In this document: piece by piece, positions 18,289 to 28,342 of the stretch | Position numbering within the stretch: the stretch's first letter is position 1 | Layout of the letters: the number at the start of each line of letters is the position of its first letter | Assembly: GCF_001467895.1 (NCBI RefSeq) | Contig: NZ_LNYO01000021.1 | Location: 27,572 to 91,571, forward strand | Direction of reading: 5' to 3' | Origin: Legionella nautarum | Lineage (GTDB): Bacteria > Pseudomonadota > Gammaproteobacteria > Legionellales > Legionellaceae | DNA: 64,000 nt | The notes under the pieces: model-generated | What the model was told of the DNA's origin: nothing | Database searches by the model: none | The model's input: only the letters and a program-made list of their open reading frames with translations | Translations under genes and position numbers: made by a program

Positions 18289-19569
18289 CTAGCGGATAAG
18301 GAAAAATATAATAAAGACTAAACTTAAGGTCATCAATAGCGGATTAACGGTTTGACGAGTGAATAATTTAAGTAAGCTGTAAAGCAGAATTCCAGCCCCA
18401 ATACCATCAGCAATGGATGAGGTAAAAGGAATGAGCATAATAGTGACCATGCAAGGTGCTGTTTCACTAATATCTTCTAATTTTAACTCCCCTAAATGTT
18501 TCATCATGCAACAAGCCACGTAAAGTAAAGCGGGGCCTACTGCATAGCTAGGAATCATTTGCGCAAGAGGAAAGAAAAACAACATCAAGATAAAGCCTGT
18601 TGCAATGATGTAAGCGGTTATGCCAGTGCGCCCTCCTGCTTGAATTCCTGCGGCTGATTCAATGTAAGGAGACGTACTTGCTGAACCTAAAAGGCCAGCT
18701 AAGGTGGATGCAGCTGCATCTGCAGTTAAACTTCTACTGAGACGTTGTTGATAATTGGGATGCTCTCTAAAGACTGATTGATTAAGAAGCCCAACAAGTG
18801 TTCCTGTTGCATCAAAAACTGCAATTAAGAAAAAAGTAAATATTGCTTTAAGCGAGGGAATGCTAGCAAGACCAGAAAAGTCAAGTTTTAAGAAGCTCGG
18901 CGCTATGGAGGGTGGTAAAGCCACTAAACCCTGCCAAGGGGTTAAGCCTAAGAGTAAACTTAAAACACTAACGCTCAGAATCCCTAAAATAATCGCAGCA
19001 GGAATATGATAGTAATCAAGTACCAAGATCGTCAAGAATCCCAAAAAAAACAAGCCACTCTGCGGCCGACTGAGATCGCCTAAGCGGATCATGGTGTGAT
19101 TATCACTGACAATCAATTGATTGGATTGCAAAGCAATCAGGGCAATAAGTAAGCTGATTCCAATTAATATAGCTATTTGCAAATTATGAGGGATTGCTTC
19201 GATCAGCAAGCGTCGTAATCTTGTGAGGCTAATGAGAAAAAATAATAAGCCAGAAATGAATACCATTGCGAGAGCATGTTGCCAATCAATTCCCATGGTG
19301 AGAACAACGGAATAAGCAAAATAAATATTGAGGGCCATTCCGGGCGCGATCCCAATTGGAGTATTTGCTAAAAACCCAGTTAAAAAACAGCCAAATGCAG
19401 TGACTAGGCAGGTTGCTGTAAAAACTGCCCCTTGATCCATTCCGGCTTCATGCAAAATGCTAGGATTAACAAAGGCGATGTAGGCCATCGTTAAGAAAGA
19501 AGTAATCCCTGCTAAGACTTCTGTTTTAAAAGAAGAATCCTTAGACAACCTAGATTTGAGGTTATTCAT
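18289..19569 (-). CDS. NCS2-family purine permease (AzgA/PbuG type)
   Basis: Inner-membrane H+ symporter of 426 residues with about 12 hydrophobic segments. Family marks are FLTMAYIAFVNPSIL near the N-terminus, NTPIGIAPGMALNIYFAY, DATGTLVGL and STSPYIESAAGIQAGGRTG, which define the adenine/guanine/hypoxanthine branch (AzgA-like) of NCS2. The exact purine cannot be told from sequence. It begins nine bases after the preceding RMD1-family gene stops, on the same strand, so the two are probably one transcript. Confidence 0.85.
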   Translation of the reverse strand: MNNLKSRLSKDSSFKTEVLAGITSFLTMAYIAFVNPSILHEAGMDQGAVFTATCLVTAFGCFLTGFLANTPIGIAPGMALNIYFAYSVVLTMGIDWQHALAMVFISGLLFFLISLTRLRRLLIEAIPHNLQIAILIGISLLIALIALQSNQLIVSDNHTMIRLGDLSRPQSGLFFLGFLTILVLDYYHIPAAIILGILSVSVLSLLLGLTPWQGLVALPPSIAPSFLKLDFSGLASIPSLKAIFTFFLIAVFDATGTLVGLLNQSVFREHPNYQQRLSRSLTADAAASTLAGLLGSASTSPYIESAAGIQAGGRTGITAYIIATGFILMLFFFPLAQMIPSYAVGPALLYVACCMMKHLGELKLEDISETAPCMVTIMLIPFTSSIADGIGAGILLYSLLKLFTRQTVNPLLMTLSLVFIIFFLIR

Positions 19570-19578
19570 GTTAACTGG

Positions 19579-20385
19579 CTAAAAAATAAAGTTAAGGACG
19601 TCAAATACAATTTCGACTGCAATCAAGGCGATAATAATGATTTCCAAGCTATGAGAATGACGAGTTTCAAGATAACCATTAAACATATCGAAGATTTCAT
19701 TGAGCGTATCTAAGCGGTGATTGATGGCATTTACTCGTCGTTGAATGTGTAAATAGCGCTCAAGCATCGTGTAATATTCTTCTAAGCTTGGGTGTTGCCA
19801 AAAATATTTTGGATGATAAAGGAAATTAGAAATCAAGTTCATTTCGCTTTTAGAGCCAAGAATTTCACCGATAACTTGACGAATTTGATTGCGGCTAATA
19901 GGCATATGGCCTTTATTCGAAAGGCTTTGAATCATTGGATTATATTTATCGATGAGGGTTTCAATGATCGTTTCAAAGTACTGTAACTTTACTGATTGCG
20001 AAAAGCCATAAGAGAAGCTTAGCTTCAAGTCTTCCCCAGGTTCATCCATTGTTAAACAGTCCACATCAAAAAAACCATGAGGTTCTATAGCGGTTTTATC
20101 GCCCAGTTTATAGCTGAATTCATCACGGACTAAAAATGAGATGGGTTTATCTGCAAATTGTTTAATAATATCAAGATAGTGTTTAATTTGATAACGTTTA
20201 ACACCCCAGGACACCACAGTACCATTTTTAAAAACAAAGATAAGAGTATTATTTATATCAGAGCGGTTTAATCTCAAGACGTCTCGAGAGCGGATAGAAC
20301 TGTAGCCAGGTAGGCTGGTCTTGAAGTAAGTATCTAGGCGTGACAAATCAATCGCGTTGGCAATGCAATAACTTAAGCATTCCAT
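19579..20385 (-). CDS. RMD1/YagE (DUF155) family protein with C-terminal membrane anchor
   Basis: A 268-residue protein. The middle has the family pattern TLIFVFKNGTVVSWG followed by LSFSYGFSQSVKLQYFE, as in DUF155 proteins (yeast Rmd1, mitochondrial RMND1). A helical region with an RVNAINHRLDTLNEIFDMFN-type heptad stretch precedes a terminal membrane segment (HSLEIIIIALIAVEIVFD). Members are tail-anchored; mitochondrial relatives affect translation, and the bacterial role is unclear. Upstream of and probably co-transcribed with the purine permease. Confidence 0.75.
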   Translation of the reverse strand: MECLSYCIANAIDLSRLDTYFKTSLPGYSSIRSRDVLRLNRSDINNTLIFVFKNGTVVSWGVKRYQIKHYLDIIKQFADKPISFLVRDEFSYKLGDKTAIEPHGFFDVDCLTMDEPGEDLKLSFSYGFSQSVKLQYFETIIETLIDKYNPMIQSLSNKGHMPISRNQIRQVIGEILGSKSEMNLISNFLYHPKYFWQHPSLEEYYTMLERYLHIQRRVNAINHRLDTLNEIFDMFNGYLETRHSHSLEIIIIALIAVEIVFDVLNFIF

Positions 20386-20485
20386 GATAAAAATAATCCT
20401 TGCACAATATTAGAACTCGCAATACTCTTTTTGGAGTATTACGAGCAGCTCAATTAGGATGATTATAACCTAATTAGCAGTCAAC

Positions 20486-20755
20486 TTATACGCTATCAGC
20501 GGTTTCTTGGCCGGGATAAGCTTTTTTCCTGTCTGTCGCGCCACTCAGCCATTGAGGACAGACCTCCAATACTTTTGCTATCTTGTCTAGTTGTTCTGGA
20601 GAGGGCAACATGTGGCCGAAGATCATTGCGTTAGCCAAATGACGTGTAACGCCAAAGACTTTAGAAACTGCCTTAATCTTGTCAGACAACTCTTCGGGGA
20701 ATCCTAATAATGACAATTCACGATTGAATCGTTGAGAAAATACTTTACTGTTCAT
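20486..20755 (-). CDS. XRE-like helix-turn-helix protein
   Basis: About 89 residues from the ATG at 20755, chosen because GGAGTG lies at the right distance; an in-frame start 56 codons upstream would add sequence without a good ribosome site. The segment IKAVSKVFGVTRHLANAMIFG, then LPSPEQLDKIAKVLEV and CPQWLSG, follows the lambda-repressor/XRE layout (helix-turn-helix, then the S-P-x-x-L-x-x-I-A-x-x-L block). It is likely a DNA-binding regulator; target unknown. It stands alone between the RMD1-like gene and an EAL/HDOD gene. Confidence 0.6.
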   Translation of the reverse strand: MNSKVFSQRFNRELSLLGFPEELSDKIKAVSKVFGVTRHLANAMIFGHMLPSPEQLDKIAKVLEVCPQWLSGATDRKKAYPGQETADSV

Positions 20756-21142
20756 TTTTTCACTCCATGAAAAAAATAATTTGGTCAGTATAGACTGACA
20801 GCTTATTGGGTAATAGCCTAAGATCCCTAAAACAAAAAATTTCTGTAAACGGTTCGATTGGAGGACTGAATCAATTACCATTTTTTGGTTCAGTTGCTCA
20901 ATACTATCGCAGGTCAGACACAAGTTTTCTGCAGATCTGCTCGCATTTGCCTATATCCATCTAACTGAATAGGTATCTTACTCCGTTGCGGCACTGAAAA
21001 TGAATGGTTAACCTGGCTAGTATTTGAACTTGAAGCTATACCTATCTATCCTTGATACAGGTATGTCTGTTATAACTTATTTTCTTTCTGTAGCAAAGTA
21101 TTTTTCTATTTATTTTAAAAACAACTAGTTATCCCGCTAACC

Positions 21143-22378
21143 TTAACGAATTAAAGCAATGATATTGTTAGCATAAGAAATGCCTTTTAAGTAAGCATTT
21201 GTATAATCTTCTGCGCTAAATTTCGAATACCCTAGCTTATTAAAATAGGCTTGCTCATAAGCTTGAGTCATATCTAATAAATAACCAAGAGTACCTCGAC
21301 GTGTCAGTAAAGCGGCGTTAATTTCATTTTCCAATTGCAGTTTAGTTAATAAAAAAGGCATTGGTTGATTCAGTACAGCATCTAAAGTAGAAAACAGGCC
21401 CACTGTAAATGCTTGATGAGAGTCTTTTTCATCGAAATGAGTTGCAAGAATTTGACACATTTTGGCTCTAATGAGCGTTCTTTCGAGTAAATCATCGGTT
21501 ACATTATCGAGTTCTGCTATTAAAAGTAGACTCATCCAATTTCGTATTTCTGAAAGTCCTAGGCGTTGAATGGCATCGACTAAAGAATTAATCATCTTAC
21601 CTTGATACATTGAGGCTGAGTTGGACAGTTTAAGTATGCGCTCCCCCAACTTGGGTATTTGCAAAATCATTTCCTCAACTCGGGCAATCTGGGTGTCAGG
21701 GTTATAAAGCTCAGCAAATAACTGCAGTAGAAGAATTTTATCTTCTGCAAGCGTTTGGTTTTGCACTAAGTTAGGGTGATTTAAAAAGAACCCTTGAAAA
21801 AAATCAAACCCTAAATCGCGGCATACAATTAATTGTTCGCGATTTTCAATTTTTTCAGCTAATAGTTTGCCTTTAAATCCAGATTCGCGAACTAAGGTCA
21901 GTTGTTTGTTAATTTCTTGCTTGGTTAAGCCTAACACTTCAATCTTTATGATGTCAGCAAGATTAATCATTGGAATTAAGTCTTCATGAAAAATAAAATC
22001 ATCCAGAGCGATTTTATAACCCTCTTTAGAAAATGTTTTTATATTTTCTAATAAGAGCTCGTCGACCAAAATATTTTCTAATAATTCAATCACAATTCGA
22101 TGTTTAGGGAGCGACGCGGGTAATTTTTGCAACAAATGATTACGGGTAAAATTAATGAAAGCGGGGTGATGTCCGAGGATCAAATTGAGATCGAGATGTC
22201 TAAACAGATAGGACAGTACCTGGGCAGTTGCTTTGTCTCCTGCCTTCTCATCAGTGGTATCAATATTTGCACTATTCAGATCACCTGCTCGATAGAGAAG
22301 TTCATAAGCGCATACAGAAGCATGAGTATCATAAATTGCCTGTCTGGCGAATATCGCAGGTATCAATTGTTTGTTCAA
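21143..22378 (-). CDS. EAL/HDOD signalling protein (YuxH-like)
   Basis: A 411-residue protein pairing an N-terminal EAL-like domain (about 1-200) with a C-terminal HDOD domain (about 205-390). The EAL signature is degenerate: YELLYR stands where E-A-L is expected, DDF is retained in ALDDFIF, AEKIE follows, and FFQGFF closes the domain. Such proteins usually do not hydrolyse cyclic di-GMP and act by binding. The HDOD part has IPKLGERILKLSNSASM and IQRLGLSEIRNW. Output unknown. A TATAAT and a large palindrome sit just upstream. Confidence 0.8.
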   Translation of the reverse strand: MNKQLIPAIFARQAIYDTHASVCAYELLYRAGDLNSANIDTTDEKAGDKATAQVLSYLFRHLDLNLILGHHPAFINFTRNHLLQKLPASLPKHRIVIELLENILVDELLLENIKTFSKEGYKIALDDFIFHEDLIPMINLADIIKIEVLGLTKQEINKQLTLVRESGFKGKLLAEKIENREQLIVCRDLGFDFFQGFFLNHPNLVQNQTLAEDKILLLQLFAELYNPDTQIARVEEMILQIPKLGERILKLSNSASMYQGKMINSLVDAIQRLGLSEIRNWMSLLLIAELDNVTDDLLERTLIRAKMCQILATHFDEKDSHQAFTVGLFSTLDAVLNQPMPFLLTKLQLENEINAALLTRRGTLGYLLDMTQAYEQAYFNKLGYSKFSAEDYTNAYLKGISYANNIIALIR

Positions 22379-22448
22379 TTTAATCGGATCATAAATAGAA
22401 GAAGTAAGTTAAGTATAACGCAAACAACCTCAGCAATCCCACTTAGCT

Positions 22449-22491
22449 ATTATACGCTAATTGCCATCCCTGTGCAGGGATGGCAATTAGC
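22449..22491 (-). promoter_or_regulatory. Perfect 16-bp palindrome abutting a -10 box
   Basis: 22456-22471 and 22476-22491 are perfect reverse complements around a 4-base loop (GTGC). A minus-strand TATAAT (22454-22449) follows directly, placed to serve the EAL/HDOD gene at 22378. No U-run follows in either direction, so a simple intrinsic terminator for gcvPB is unlikely, though an RNA hairpin role cannot be excluded. It could be an operator. Confidence 0.5.
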
Positions 22492-22534
22492 CGTGAGGAT
22501 AAATCAGTTCGAGACAGCAAATGTCTGAGTCTGA

Positions 22535-23989
22535 CTAATCATGATGACTAAAATAATTTAAGTCTAATTCCCTTGCCGCTCTTACATCATCTAAACGTTT
22601 CACTGGCAAAGTATGTGGCGCATCCCGCAAAAGATTCGCATTGGTCTCGGCCTCATGAAGAATGGCTTGCATGGCGCTAATAAAACCATCCAATTCTTCT
22701 TTGCTTTCTGTTTCTGTCGGTTCAATAAGTAAACACTCGGGAACCAGTAAGGGGAAATAGGTGGTTGGTGCATGAAAGCCATAATCCAGTAAACGTTTTG
22801 CTAAATCCATCGCATTAATGCCATACCTTTTTTTCTCTTGGTTTAAAGTGAGAATAAATTCATGCGTTGCACGTCGTCCAGGATAAGCTGGATTAAAGCC
22901 CGCATTCTCAAGTTTAGCCAGTAGATAATTCGCATTAAGCGTAGCAAACTCAGAAACACGTAGCATCCCTTCTTTGCCTAAAACACGAATATAAAAATAA
23001 GCACGAAGTAAAATAGCTGCATTACCCATAAAGCAAGATAAACGGCCAATACTTTGGGGGAAATCATTGCTAGTAGCCCAACGATAGGCATTATTTTCTT
23101 TGATAACGGTGGGTAAAGGGATGTACGGTAATAGGCGTTTGCCCACGGCTACTGGCCCGGCTCCTGGTCCACCACCGCCATGAGGCGTTGCAAAGGTTTT
23201 ATGCAAATTTAAATGCATAACATCAAAACCCATGTCACCTGGTCTTACCTTACCTAAAATAGCATTTAAATTGGCACCATCATAATAAAGAAGGCCGCCA
23301 GCCTGATGTACCATCTGCGCTATTTCTTTTATTTGACGCATAAACAACCCTAGTGTAGAGGGGTTGGTGAGCATAATTCCTGCTGTTTTAGGACCGACTT
23401 TACGGCGTAGTTCTTCTAAATCAATATCCCCGTCCTTGGCTGTGGCAATTTCAACAACCTTAAAACCACACATCACCGCGGATGCCGGATTCGTACCATG
23501 AGCGGCATCAGGAATGAGTATTTCATCACGTAGGGTATCACCACGTGATTGATGATAAGCCTTAATCATAGCAACGCCGGCAAATTCACCCTGAGAACCT
23601 GCCATAGGTGTTAATGACACCGCCTGCATGCCAGTAATTTCAGCCAAGTTAGTTTGCAGTTCATGAAGAATCTGCAAAAAGCCTTGACTTGCTTCTTCTG
23701 GAGCCAAAGGATGGCGATTACTAAAACCGGCAATAGAGGCTGCTTTATGCACTCCACGCGGATTGTATTTCATTGTGCAGGAGCCTAAAGGGTAAAAATT
23801 GGTATCAATAGCAAAATTCTTTTGCGAAAGCTTAGTATAATGGCGGACTACTTGTAATTCAGAGCAAGCCGGCAAACGCGGTGGTTTGGAGCGCAAGAAT
23901 TGCTCAGGAATTGCTGATTTCACTGCTGTATTATACGGAGCCTGTGCCGTCGCTTGGCGGGTAGGTTTGGAGCGTTCAAAGATTAGCAT
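22535..23989 (-). CDS. gcvPB: Glycine dehydrogenase (decarboxylating) subunit 2
   Basis: PLP-bearing half of the split P protein of the glycine cleavage system: it decarboxylates glycine and loads the aminomethyl group onto lipoyl-GcvH. 484 residues. The PLP lysine is in [16 protein letters not shown], and [11 protein letters not shown] and [10 protein letters not shown] are hallmark motifs. Length is normal for subunit 2. It starts inside the last seven bases of the YciI-like gene, so translation is coupled. Last gene of the gcv operon. Confidence 0.96.
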   Translation of the reverse strand: MLIFERSKPTRQATAQAPYNTAVKSAIPEQFLRSKPPRLPACSELQVVRHYTKLSQKNFAIDTNFYPLGSCTMKYNPRGVHKAASIAGFSNRHPLAPEEASQGFLQILHELQTNLAEITGMQAVSLTPMAGSQGEFAGVAMIKAYHQSRGDTLRDEILIPDAAHGTNPASAVMCGFKVVEIATAKDGDIDLEELRRKVGPKTAGIMLTNPSTLGLFMRQIKEIAQMVHQAGGLLYYDGANLNAILGKVRPGDMGFDVMHLNLHKTFATPHGGGGPGAGPVAVGKRLLPYIPLPTVIKENNAYRWATSNDFPQSIGRLSCFMGNAAILLRAYFYIRVLGKEGMLRVSEFATLNANYLLAKLENAGFNPAYPGRRATHEFILTLNQEKKRYGINAMDLAKRLLDYGFHAPTTYFPLLVPECLLIEPTETESKEELDGFISAMQAILHEAETNANLLRDAPHTLPVKRLDDVRAARELDLNYFSHHD

Positions 23990-24291
23990 AATTCCCCCTC
24001 CGTTCTATGAATCAGATCTTTGAGTTCTTTACAAGATTTAACGGGTGTAAATTCGATAATTTGATAATCAGCAATTTCAGCGAGGTAGTAAGGATCTTGC
24101 TTAAATATTTCTTCCAGCTTCACTCTATCGTTGGTTGCTGCAATAATAATTCCACCTGTTCGAGGTTTCATTGGTCCTGAAGCGATAAGTAAGCCCTGTT
24201 TGTAATAGTATTCAAGAAACTCACGATGGGCTTGTAAGTACTTATCTACCTCATTAATCGGTTCTTTATAAGTTAACTGTATGATAAACAT
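23983..24291 (-). CDS. YciI-like protein embedded in the gcv operon
   Basis: A 102-residue ferredoxin-fold protein of the YCII family: MFIIQLTYK start, conserved His in [19 protein letters not shown], and an Asp-Pro pair in [13 protein letters not shown]. The family's His/Asp pair has been proposed to be catalytic, but most members have no known reaction. Its ATG shares one base with the gcvPA stop and its 3' end overlaps gcvPB by seven bases, so it is translationally tied between the two halves of the P protein. A link to glycine cleavage is therefore likely but unproven. Confidence 0.85.
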   Translation of the reverse strand: MFIIQLTYKEPINEVDKYLQAHREFLEYYYKQGLLIASGPMKPRTGGIIIAATNDRVKLEEIFKQDPYYLAEIADYQIIEFTPVKSCKELKDLIHRTEGELC

Positions 24292-25661
24292 CAGCTACCT
24301 CGCTTCGCTAAAATTTGCTTCAATGCATTTGCATAATGAGCAATATCCTCATCCGTGCGCATTTCAGTTGCACAAACAAGGAGGGTATTTGCTAATTGTG
24401 GATAATGAGCTTCGACCGAGTATCCCCCGATGACCCCTTCATCACGTAAGCGTCGGAGTACTTCATCGACTGGTTGAGCAAGGCGAAGAAGTGACTCATG
24501 GAAACCAGGTGCTGAAAAAACAGCCTCTACCCCTTCAATTTGAGTGAGTGCAGAAACAAGGGCTTGAGTATTATGATGGCATTGACGGGCAACTTGTAGT
24601 AGTCCTTCAGCGCCTAATAAACTCATGTGGATGGTTGCTGCTGTGACCAATAAGCCTTGATTCGTGCAAATATTGGAAGTGGCTTTACCGCGGCGAATAT
24701 GTTGTTCTCGAGCCTGTAGTGTGAGGCTGTAGCCAGTTTTATCGTCTTTATCTAAAGTACGTCCAATCAAACGCCCTGGCATTTGTCGTACATATTCCAT
24801 GCGGGTACTAAAGAAACCAAAATACGGTCCGCCAGAGGCCATGGGTGAGCCGAGGGGTTGTCCCTCTCCACAGACAATATCAACTCCATGCTCACCCCAC
24901 TGTCCTGGTGGTGTTAAAAGCGCCAGTGAGATGGGGTTCACGCTGGCGATACTAATGGTTTGATTCGCACGCGCCCAATGGGTTAGTTCATCAACCGATT
25001 CTAAACAGCCAAAGAAATTAGGTTGCGCAATAACTAGGGCAGTAATATCTTCGCCTTGGTATTTCTCCAATGCAGAAAGGGCAGTAATTCCCTGCTTTTC
25101 ATCAAAGGGCAGTGTTATGACCTCTATATGTTGGGTGCGAACAATCGTTTCTAAGGTTTCTCGATAAAAAGGATGAATAGTACCTGCTACTAAAACACGA
25201 TTGGTTTTGCTGCGTTTATTAATACGTACAGCCATCAAGACCGCTTCAGCCAAGGCGGTGGCGCCATCGTACATTGACGCATTCGCTACCTCCATGCCGG
25301 TTAATTCAGCAATCATGGTTTGAAATTCATAAAGCAGCTGTAAGGTGCCCTGACTTGCTTCCGCTTGATAGGGTGTATAGGCTGTTAAAAATTCGCCACG
25401 AGAGGCAATATCCCACACTGCAGCCGGAATATGATGCTCATAGCTACCGGCACCCATAAAGCAAAGGCCATTTTGATTTTTATTCGCGAGCTGTTGAGCT
25501 TCCTTAAGCATCGCCATTTCACTCAAGCCTGCAGGGATGTTTTTAAGTTCCCCATAGAGTAATGAGTAGGGGATTTCATCAAATAAATCTTGGGTTTTGC
25601 TGACTCCAATTTGAGCCAACATAGTTTCTATGTCTTCGGCTGTGTGTGGAATATAAGGCAT
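24291..25661 (-). CDS. gcvPA: Glycine dehydrogenase (decarboxylating) subunit 1
   Basis: Non-PLP-binding half of the split glycine decarboxylase, pairing with gcvPB. 456 residues from MPYIPHTAEDI. Typical segments are CFMGAGSYEHHIPA, TPYQAEASQGTLQLLYEFQT and EGQPLGSPMASGGPY. It starts one base after gcvH stops and ends by sharing one base (TGATG) with the YciI-like start. Full length. Confidence 0.96.
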   Translation of the reverse strand: MPYIPHTAEDIETMLAQIGVSKTQDLFDEIPYSLLYGELKNIPAGLSEMAMLKEAQQLANKNQNGLCFMGAGSYEHHIPAAVWDIASRGEFLTAYTPYQAEASQGTLQLLYEFQTMIAELTGMEVANASMYDGATALAEAVLMAVRINKRSKTNRVLVAGTIHPFYRETLETIVRTQHIEVITLPFDEKQGITALSALEKYQGEDITALVIAQPNFFGCLESVDELTHWARANQTISIASVNPISLALLTPPGQWGEHGVDIVCGEGQPLGSPMASGGPYFGFFSTRMEYVRQMPGRLIGRTLDKDDKTGYSLTLQAREQHIRRGKATSNICTNQGLLVTAATIHMSLLGAEGLLQVARQCHHNTQALVSALTQIEGVEAVFSAPGFHESLLRLAQPVDEVLRRLRDEGVIGGYSVEAHYPQLANTLLVCATEMRTDEDIAHYANALKQILAKRGS

Positions 25662-25662
25662 A

Positions 25663-26043
25663 TTAATGTTCCTCAGCTATCTCGTGTTGATATTGATCCG
25701 CATTTAATAAATCGTTTAATTCAGCGAGGTTCTGCGCTTTAATTTTAACTAACCAACCTGCTCCATAAGGTTCTCTATTAACAAGGGCAGGATCTGCGCT
25801 CACGTTTTGATTGACAGCGACAACTACTCCGCTAATCGGTGCATAAAAATCAGAGGCAGCTTTAACAGACTCAACAACGCCTAATTCCTGTCCAACCTTT
25901 ACCTCATCACCTTCTTCAGGTAACTCGACAAACACCATATCCCCTAATAATTGTTGAGCATGCTCAGTGATACCAATTGTCATGATGCCATCAGCACTGC
26001 TTTCCAACCATTCGTGGGTTCGAGTAAATTTTAAATCTGCCAT
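25663..26043 (-). CDS. gcvH: Glycine cleavage system H protein
   Basis: Lipoyl carrier that shuttles the aminomethyl group between the P, T and L proteins. 126 residues; the lipoylated lysine is in VESVKAASD, and the N-terminus FTRTHEWLE and the C-terminal GAGWLVKIK are typical. The second gene of the operon, about 60 bases after gcvT. GcvL (dihydrolipoamide dehydrogenase) is not in this window. Confidence 0.97.
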   Translation of the reverse strand: MADLKFTRTHEWLESSADGIMTIGITEHAQQLLGDMVFVELPEEGDEVKVGQELGVVESVKAASDFYAPISGVVVAVNQNVSADPALVNREPYGAGWLVKIKAQNLAELNDLLNADQYQHEIAEEH

Positions 26044-26102
26044 TATTCTTGTCCTCTTCTTATAATTATAAGTTGTTAAAATCCAAATTTCGTTTTTAGG
26101 CG

Positions 26103-27185
26103 TTATAATATTTGTCCTCGTTTAACAAATCTTGGTTTTCCAACTTGAGCCGGAAAAAGTTTTCCACGAATCTCAACCATCACTTGTTCACCGACTTTCG
26201 TAGGTACTCGCGCTAAAGCAATTGATTTGCCCAAGGTTGGCGAATAAGTTCCGCTAGTGATAATGCCATCGGCTTGGCCTTCTACAATAACGCGTTGACC
26301 AGAGCGCATGACGCCTTTATCTTGCAAAATTAAACCGACTAATTTGCGCTGAACCGCTTGTTGTTTTTGCGATAAAAGAGCCCCCATGCCGATAAAATCT
26401 CGTTCTTCAGGCTGCCATTTTACGGTCCATTCAAGACCTGATTCCAAAGGAGTGGTCGACTCATCCATATCTTGGCCATACAACAACATTCCGGCTTCAA
26501 GGCGAAGCGTATCGCGGGCTGCTAAACCACAAGGTTTAATGCCAGCAGCTAATAAAGAGGACCATAATTGGGTAATTGCTTCTTTAGGTAAAATGATTTC
26601 TAAACCGTCTTCTCCGGTATAGCCTGTCCGCGCAAAAAACCAGTTTTCAACGTCAACACACTCAAAATTGGTGAGAGTTGATACGGCATCATTTTGAGCA
26701 GGGGTAAGGACAGACATTGTTTTTGCAACGGCTTCGGGGCCTTGAACTGCCAACATAGCAAGCTCGTTTCTTTCCTGTAATCCCACTGAAAAGCCTTCGC
26801 TTTTGCTGCGAATCCACGCCAGATCGCGGGTGCGAGTTGCAGAGTTTAAAACAAGACGGTAATTATCTGATGCGCGTTGATAAGCAATCAAATCATCGAT
26901 AATCCCTCCATGCTCATTACACATACAGCTATAAAGCGCGCGCCCTGTATGCTCAAGAAGATCGACATCGTTAGTAAGTAATTTGCGTAAAAATTGTCTG
27001 CCGCCAGCACCTAGTATATCCACGACAGTCATATGCGAGACGTCAAACATTCCTGCGTGCTGACGAACACTGTGGTGTTCATCCAATTGTGAACCATAGT
27101 GTAGGGGCATTTCCCAGCCATGAAAATCTACCATTTTTCCACCAATTGCCAAGTGATTGGCATGGAGTGGGGTTTTTGCGATCAT
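26103..27185 (-). CDS. gcvT: Glycine cleavage system aminomethyltransferase
   Basis: Transfers the methylene group from GcvH to tetrahydrofolate, releasing ammonia. About 360 residues from the ATG at 27185, which follows AGAGGGA; an in-frame start 18 codons upstream is disfavoured. Motifs: [23 protein letters not shown], shown here by [29 protein letters not shown], and [10 protein letters not shown]. First gene of gcvT-gcvH-gcvPA-yciI-like-gcvPB. I saw no glycine riboswitch in the short leader. Confidence 0.96.
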   Translation of the reverse strand: MIAKTPLHANHLAIGGKMVDFHGWEMPLHYGSQLDEHHSVRQHAGMFDVSHMTVVDILGAGGRQFLRKLLTNDVDLLEHTGRALYSCMCNEHGGIIDDLIAYQRASDNYRLVLNSATRTRDLAWIRSKSEGFSVGLQERNELAMLAVQGPEAVAKTMSVLTPAQNDAVSTLTNFECVDVENWFFARTGYTGEDGLEIILPKEAITQLWSSLLAAGIKPCGLAARDTLRLEAGMLLYGQDMDESTTPLESGLEWTVKWQPEERDFIGMGALLSQKQQAVQRKLVGLILQDKGVMRSGQRVIVEGQADGIITSGTYSPTLGKSIALARVPTKVGEQVMVEIRGKLFPAQVGKPRFVKRGQIL

Positions 27186-27303
27186 TGCGATTCCCTCTTT
27201 TCGCGCGTTGGTGCTGAAGATTATACCGAGATGAGTCATTACGACAAGAGTGATGTCACATCTTTATCTAAACTTTAGTTCAGTTTATCAATTTTCACAT
27301 TTT

Positions 27304-27387
27304 GACAGGTAGATTGGGCCTTGACCCAACAAAGTCATCTAAAAAGATCTCTCTATCCAATTGGGACCCAAAGGCCAACCTATCTCC
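27304..27387. repeat. Imperfect inverted repeat, second copy of an intergenic family
   Basis: Left arm 27304-27329 (with ATTGGGCCTTGACCCAA) and right arm 27357-27387 (with TTGGGACCCAAAGGCCAACC) are imperfect reverse complements. The same GGGCCTTG/CCAA arms occur at 12920-13049. It lies in the gap between divergent gcvT and the Gly-rich gene. Confidence 0.5.
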
Positions 27388-27450
27388 GAATAACCCTTTG
27401 CAAAAGACTATAATTATAGAAGGGGCAAATGGTCTAAATAGGAGATTGTT

Positions 27451-27768
27451 ATGAACGTCAATGTTAAAGGCCATAAAATACTCGGCGCCATGCTTTTGGG
27501 TTTGTGTTTATTCGCCTCTGCCCCTAGTGATGCCCATAGGGGTGGATACTGGGGTGGTGGTCATGGTCATTGGGGTGGCCATTGGGGTGGCTGGAGAGGT
27601 GGTGGTTGGGGGCCAGGAATTGGTTGGGGCCCTGGTTGGGGTTACGGTGGTTTCTATCGAGGGGGTGGTATCTACATAGGACCGAGCCCTGTCTATTATA
27701 ATTGTGGATGGTCCGGAGGATACTGGCGAAATGGCTATTGGATACCTCGGCATAGAGCTTGCTGGTAA
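27451..27768 (+). CDS. Secreted Gly/Trp/His-rich small protein
   Basis: A 105-residue protein. The signal peptide (about 1-28) ends near SAPSDAHRGG. The mature part is made of GHWGG- and GWGPG-type repeats with many His and aromatic residues, then a tail with YYNCGWSGG and GYWIPRHRACW containing two Cys. AGGAG precedes the ATG, and TATAAT at 27409-27414 may be its -10. Probably an envelope or exported protein; the His-rich repeats could bind metal, which is speculation. Confidence 0.75.
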   Translation: MNVNVKGHKILGAMLLGLCLFASAPSDAHRGGYWGGGHGHWGGHWGGWRGGGWGPGIGWGPGWGYGGFYRGGGIYIGPSPVYYNCGWSGGYWRNGYWIPRHRACW

Positions 27769-27863
27769 TCTTTGACCGCATTATTTTAGTAGAATTTAGG
27801 ATAGCCCTTTGGAAACAAGGGCTATTTGCTTTAGGATAAGAGCTTAACTGGCAAAAGGATCCC

Positions 27864-28334
27864 TTGGTGTTAAATCGATTATTATCTGGGCAAAGTCTGC
27901 TTGATTTAGCATGGCTATTATTTTTATTGTTCATGCTAAGACATTTTTGGCGTGATAGATCAGCACTTGCCCAAGCTCGCTCTTGGTTAATCACGAAAGG
28001 TCGTATTACTTCATTTGAATGGACTCGAGAGGGGCCGCGCTTATGGCCTAGAATTGAATACAGTTATCAAGTCTTTGATAAGGATTTTCAGGGTGAATAT
28101 CTTTTTTTAGATACCGCCCATAATAATCCTAATAGCAAATATGCTCGTAAAGTCGCTTATAAAGCTGCAATTGCTTATGAAAACAATGCAGAAATCGATG
28201 TCTTTTATAATCCGAATAACCCTCATCAAGCGGTTCTGGATATCACCATTCCCCAGAAATTAAACCTAATTGTTGCTTTATTGATCGCCTTAATCATTTT
28301 GCATCTTGTGGTAGTGTTTATCCGTTTATTATAA
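27864..28334 (+). CDS. DUF3592-family membrane protein
   Basis: A 156-residue protein with an N-terminal membrane segment (about 10-28) and a C-terminal one (about 135-155) around a beta-rich soluble domain: KGRITSFEW, RIEYSYQVFDKDFQG, and IDVFYNPNNPHQAVLD, which is the DUF3592 hallmark. Function unknown. The start could be the TTG at 27864 or the GTG at 27867; AAGGAT lies just upstream of both. Confidence 0.7.
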   Translation: MVLNRLLSGQSLLDLAWLLFLLFMLRHFWRDRSALAQARSWLITKGRITSFEWTREGPRLWPRIEYSYQVFDKDFQGEYLFLDTAHNNPNSKYARKVAYKAAIAYENNAEIDVFYNPNNPHQAVLDITIPQKLNLIVALLIALIILHLVVVFIRLL

Positions 28335-28342
28335 AAAACTTA

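Noticed and set aside
27186..27450. Glycine riboswitch before gcvT
   Set aside because: The leader is short and I could not find tandem aptamer-like conserved cores; an inverted repeat fills the gap instead.
27508..27994. Long minus-strand frames opposite the Gly/Trp-rich gene
   Set aside because: They mirror the repetitive GC-richer plus-strand gene and have no ribosome sites; the plus gene has a signal peptide and a strong AGGAG.
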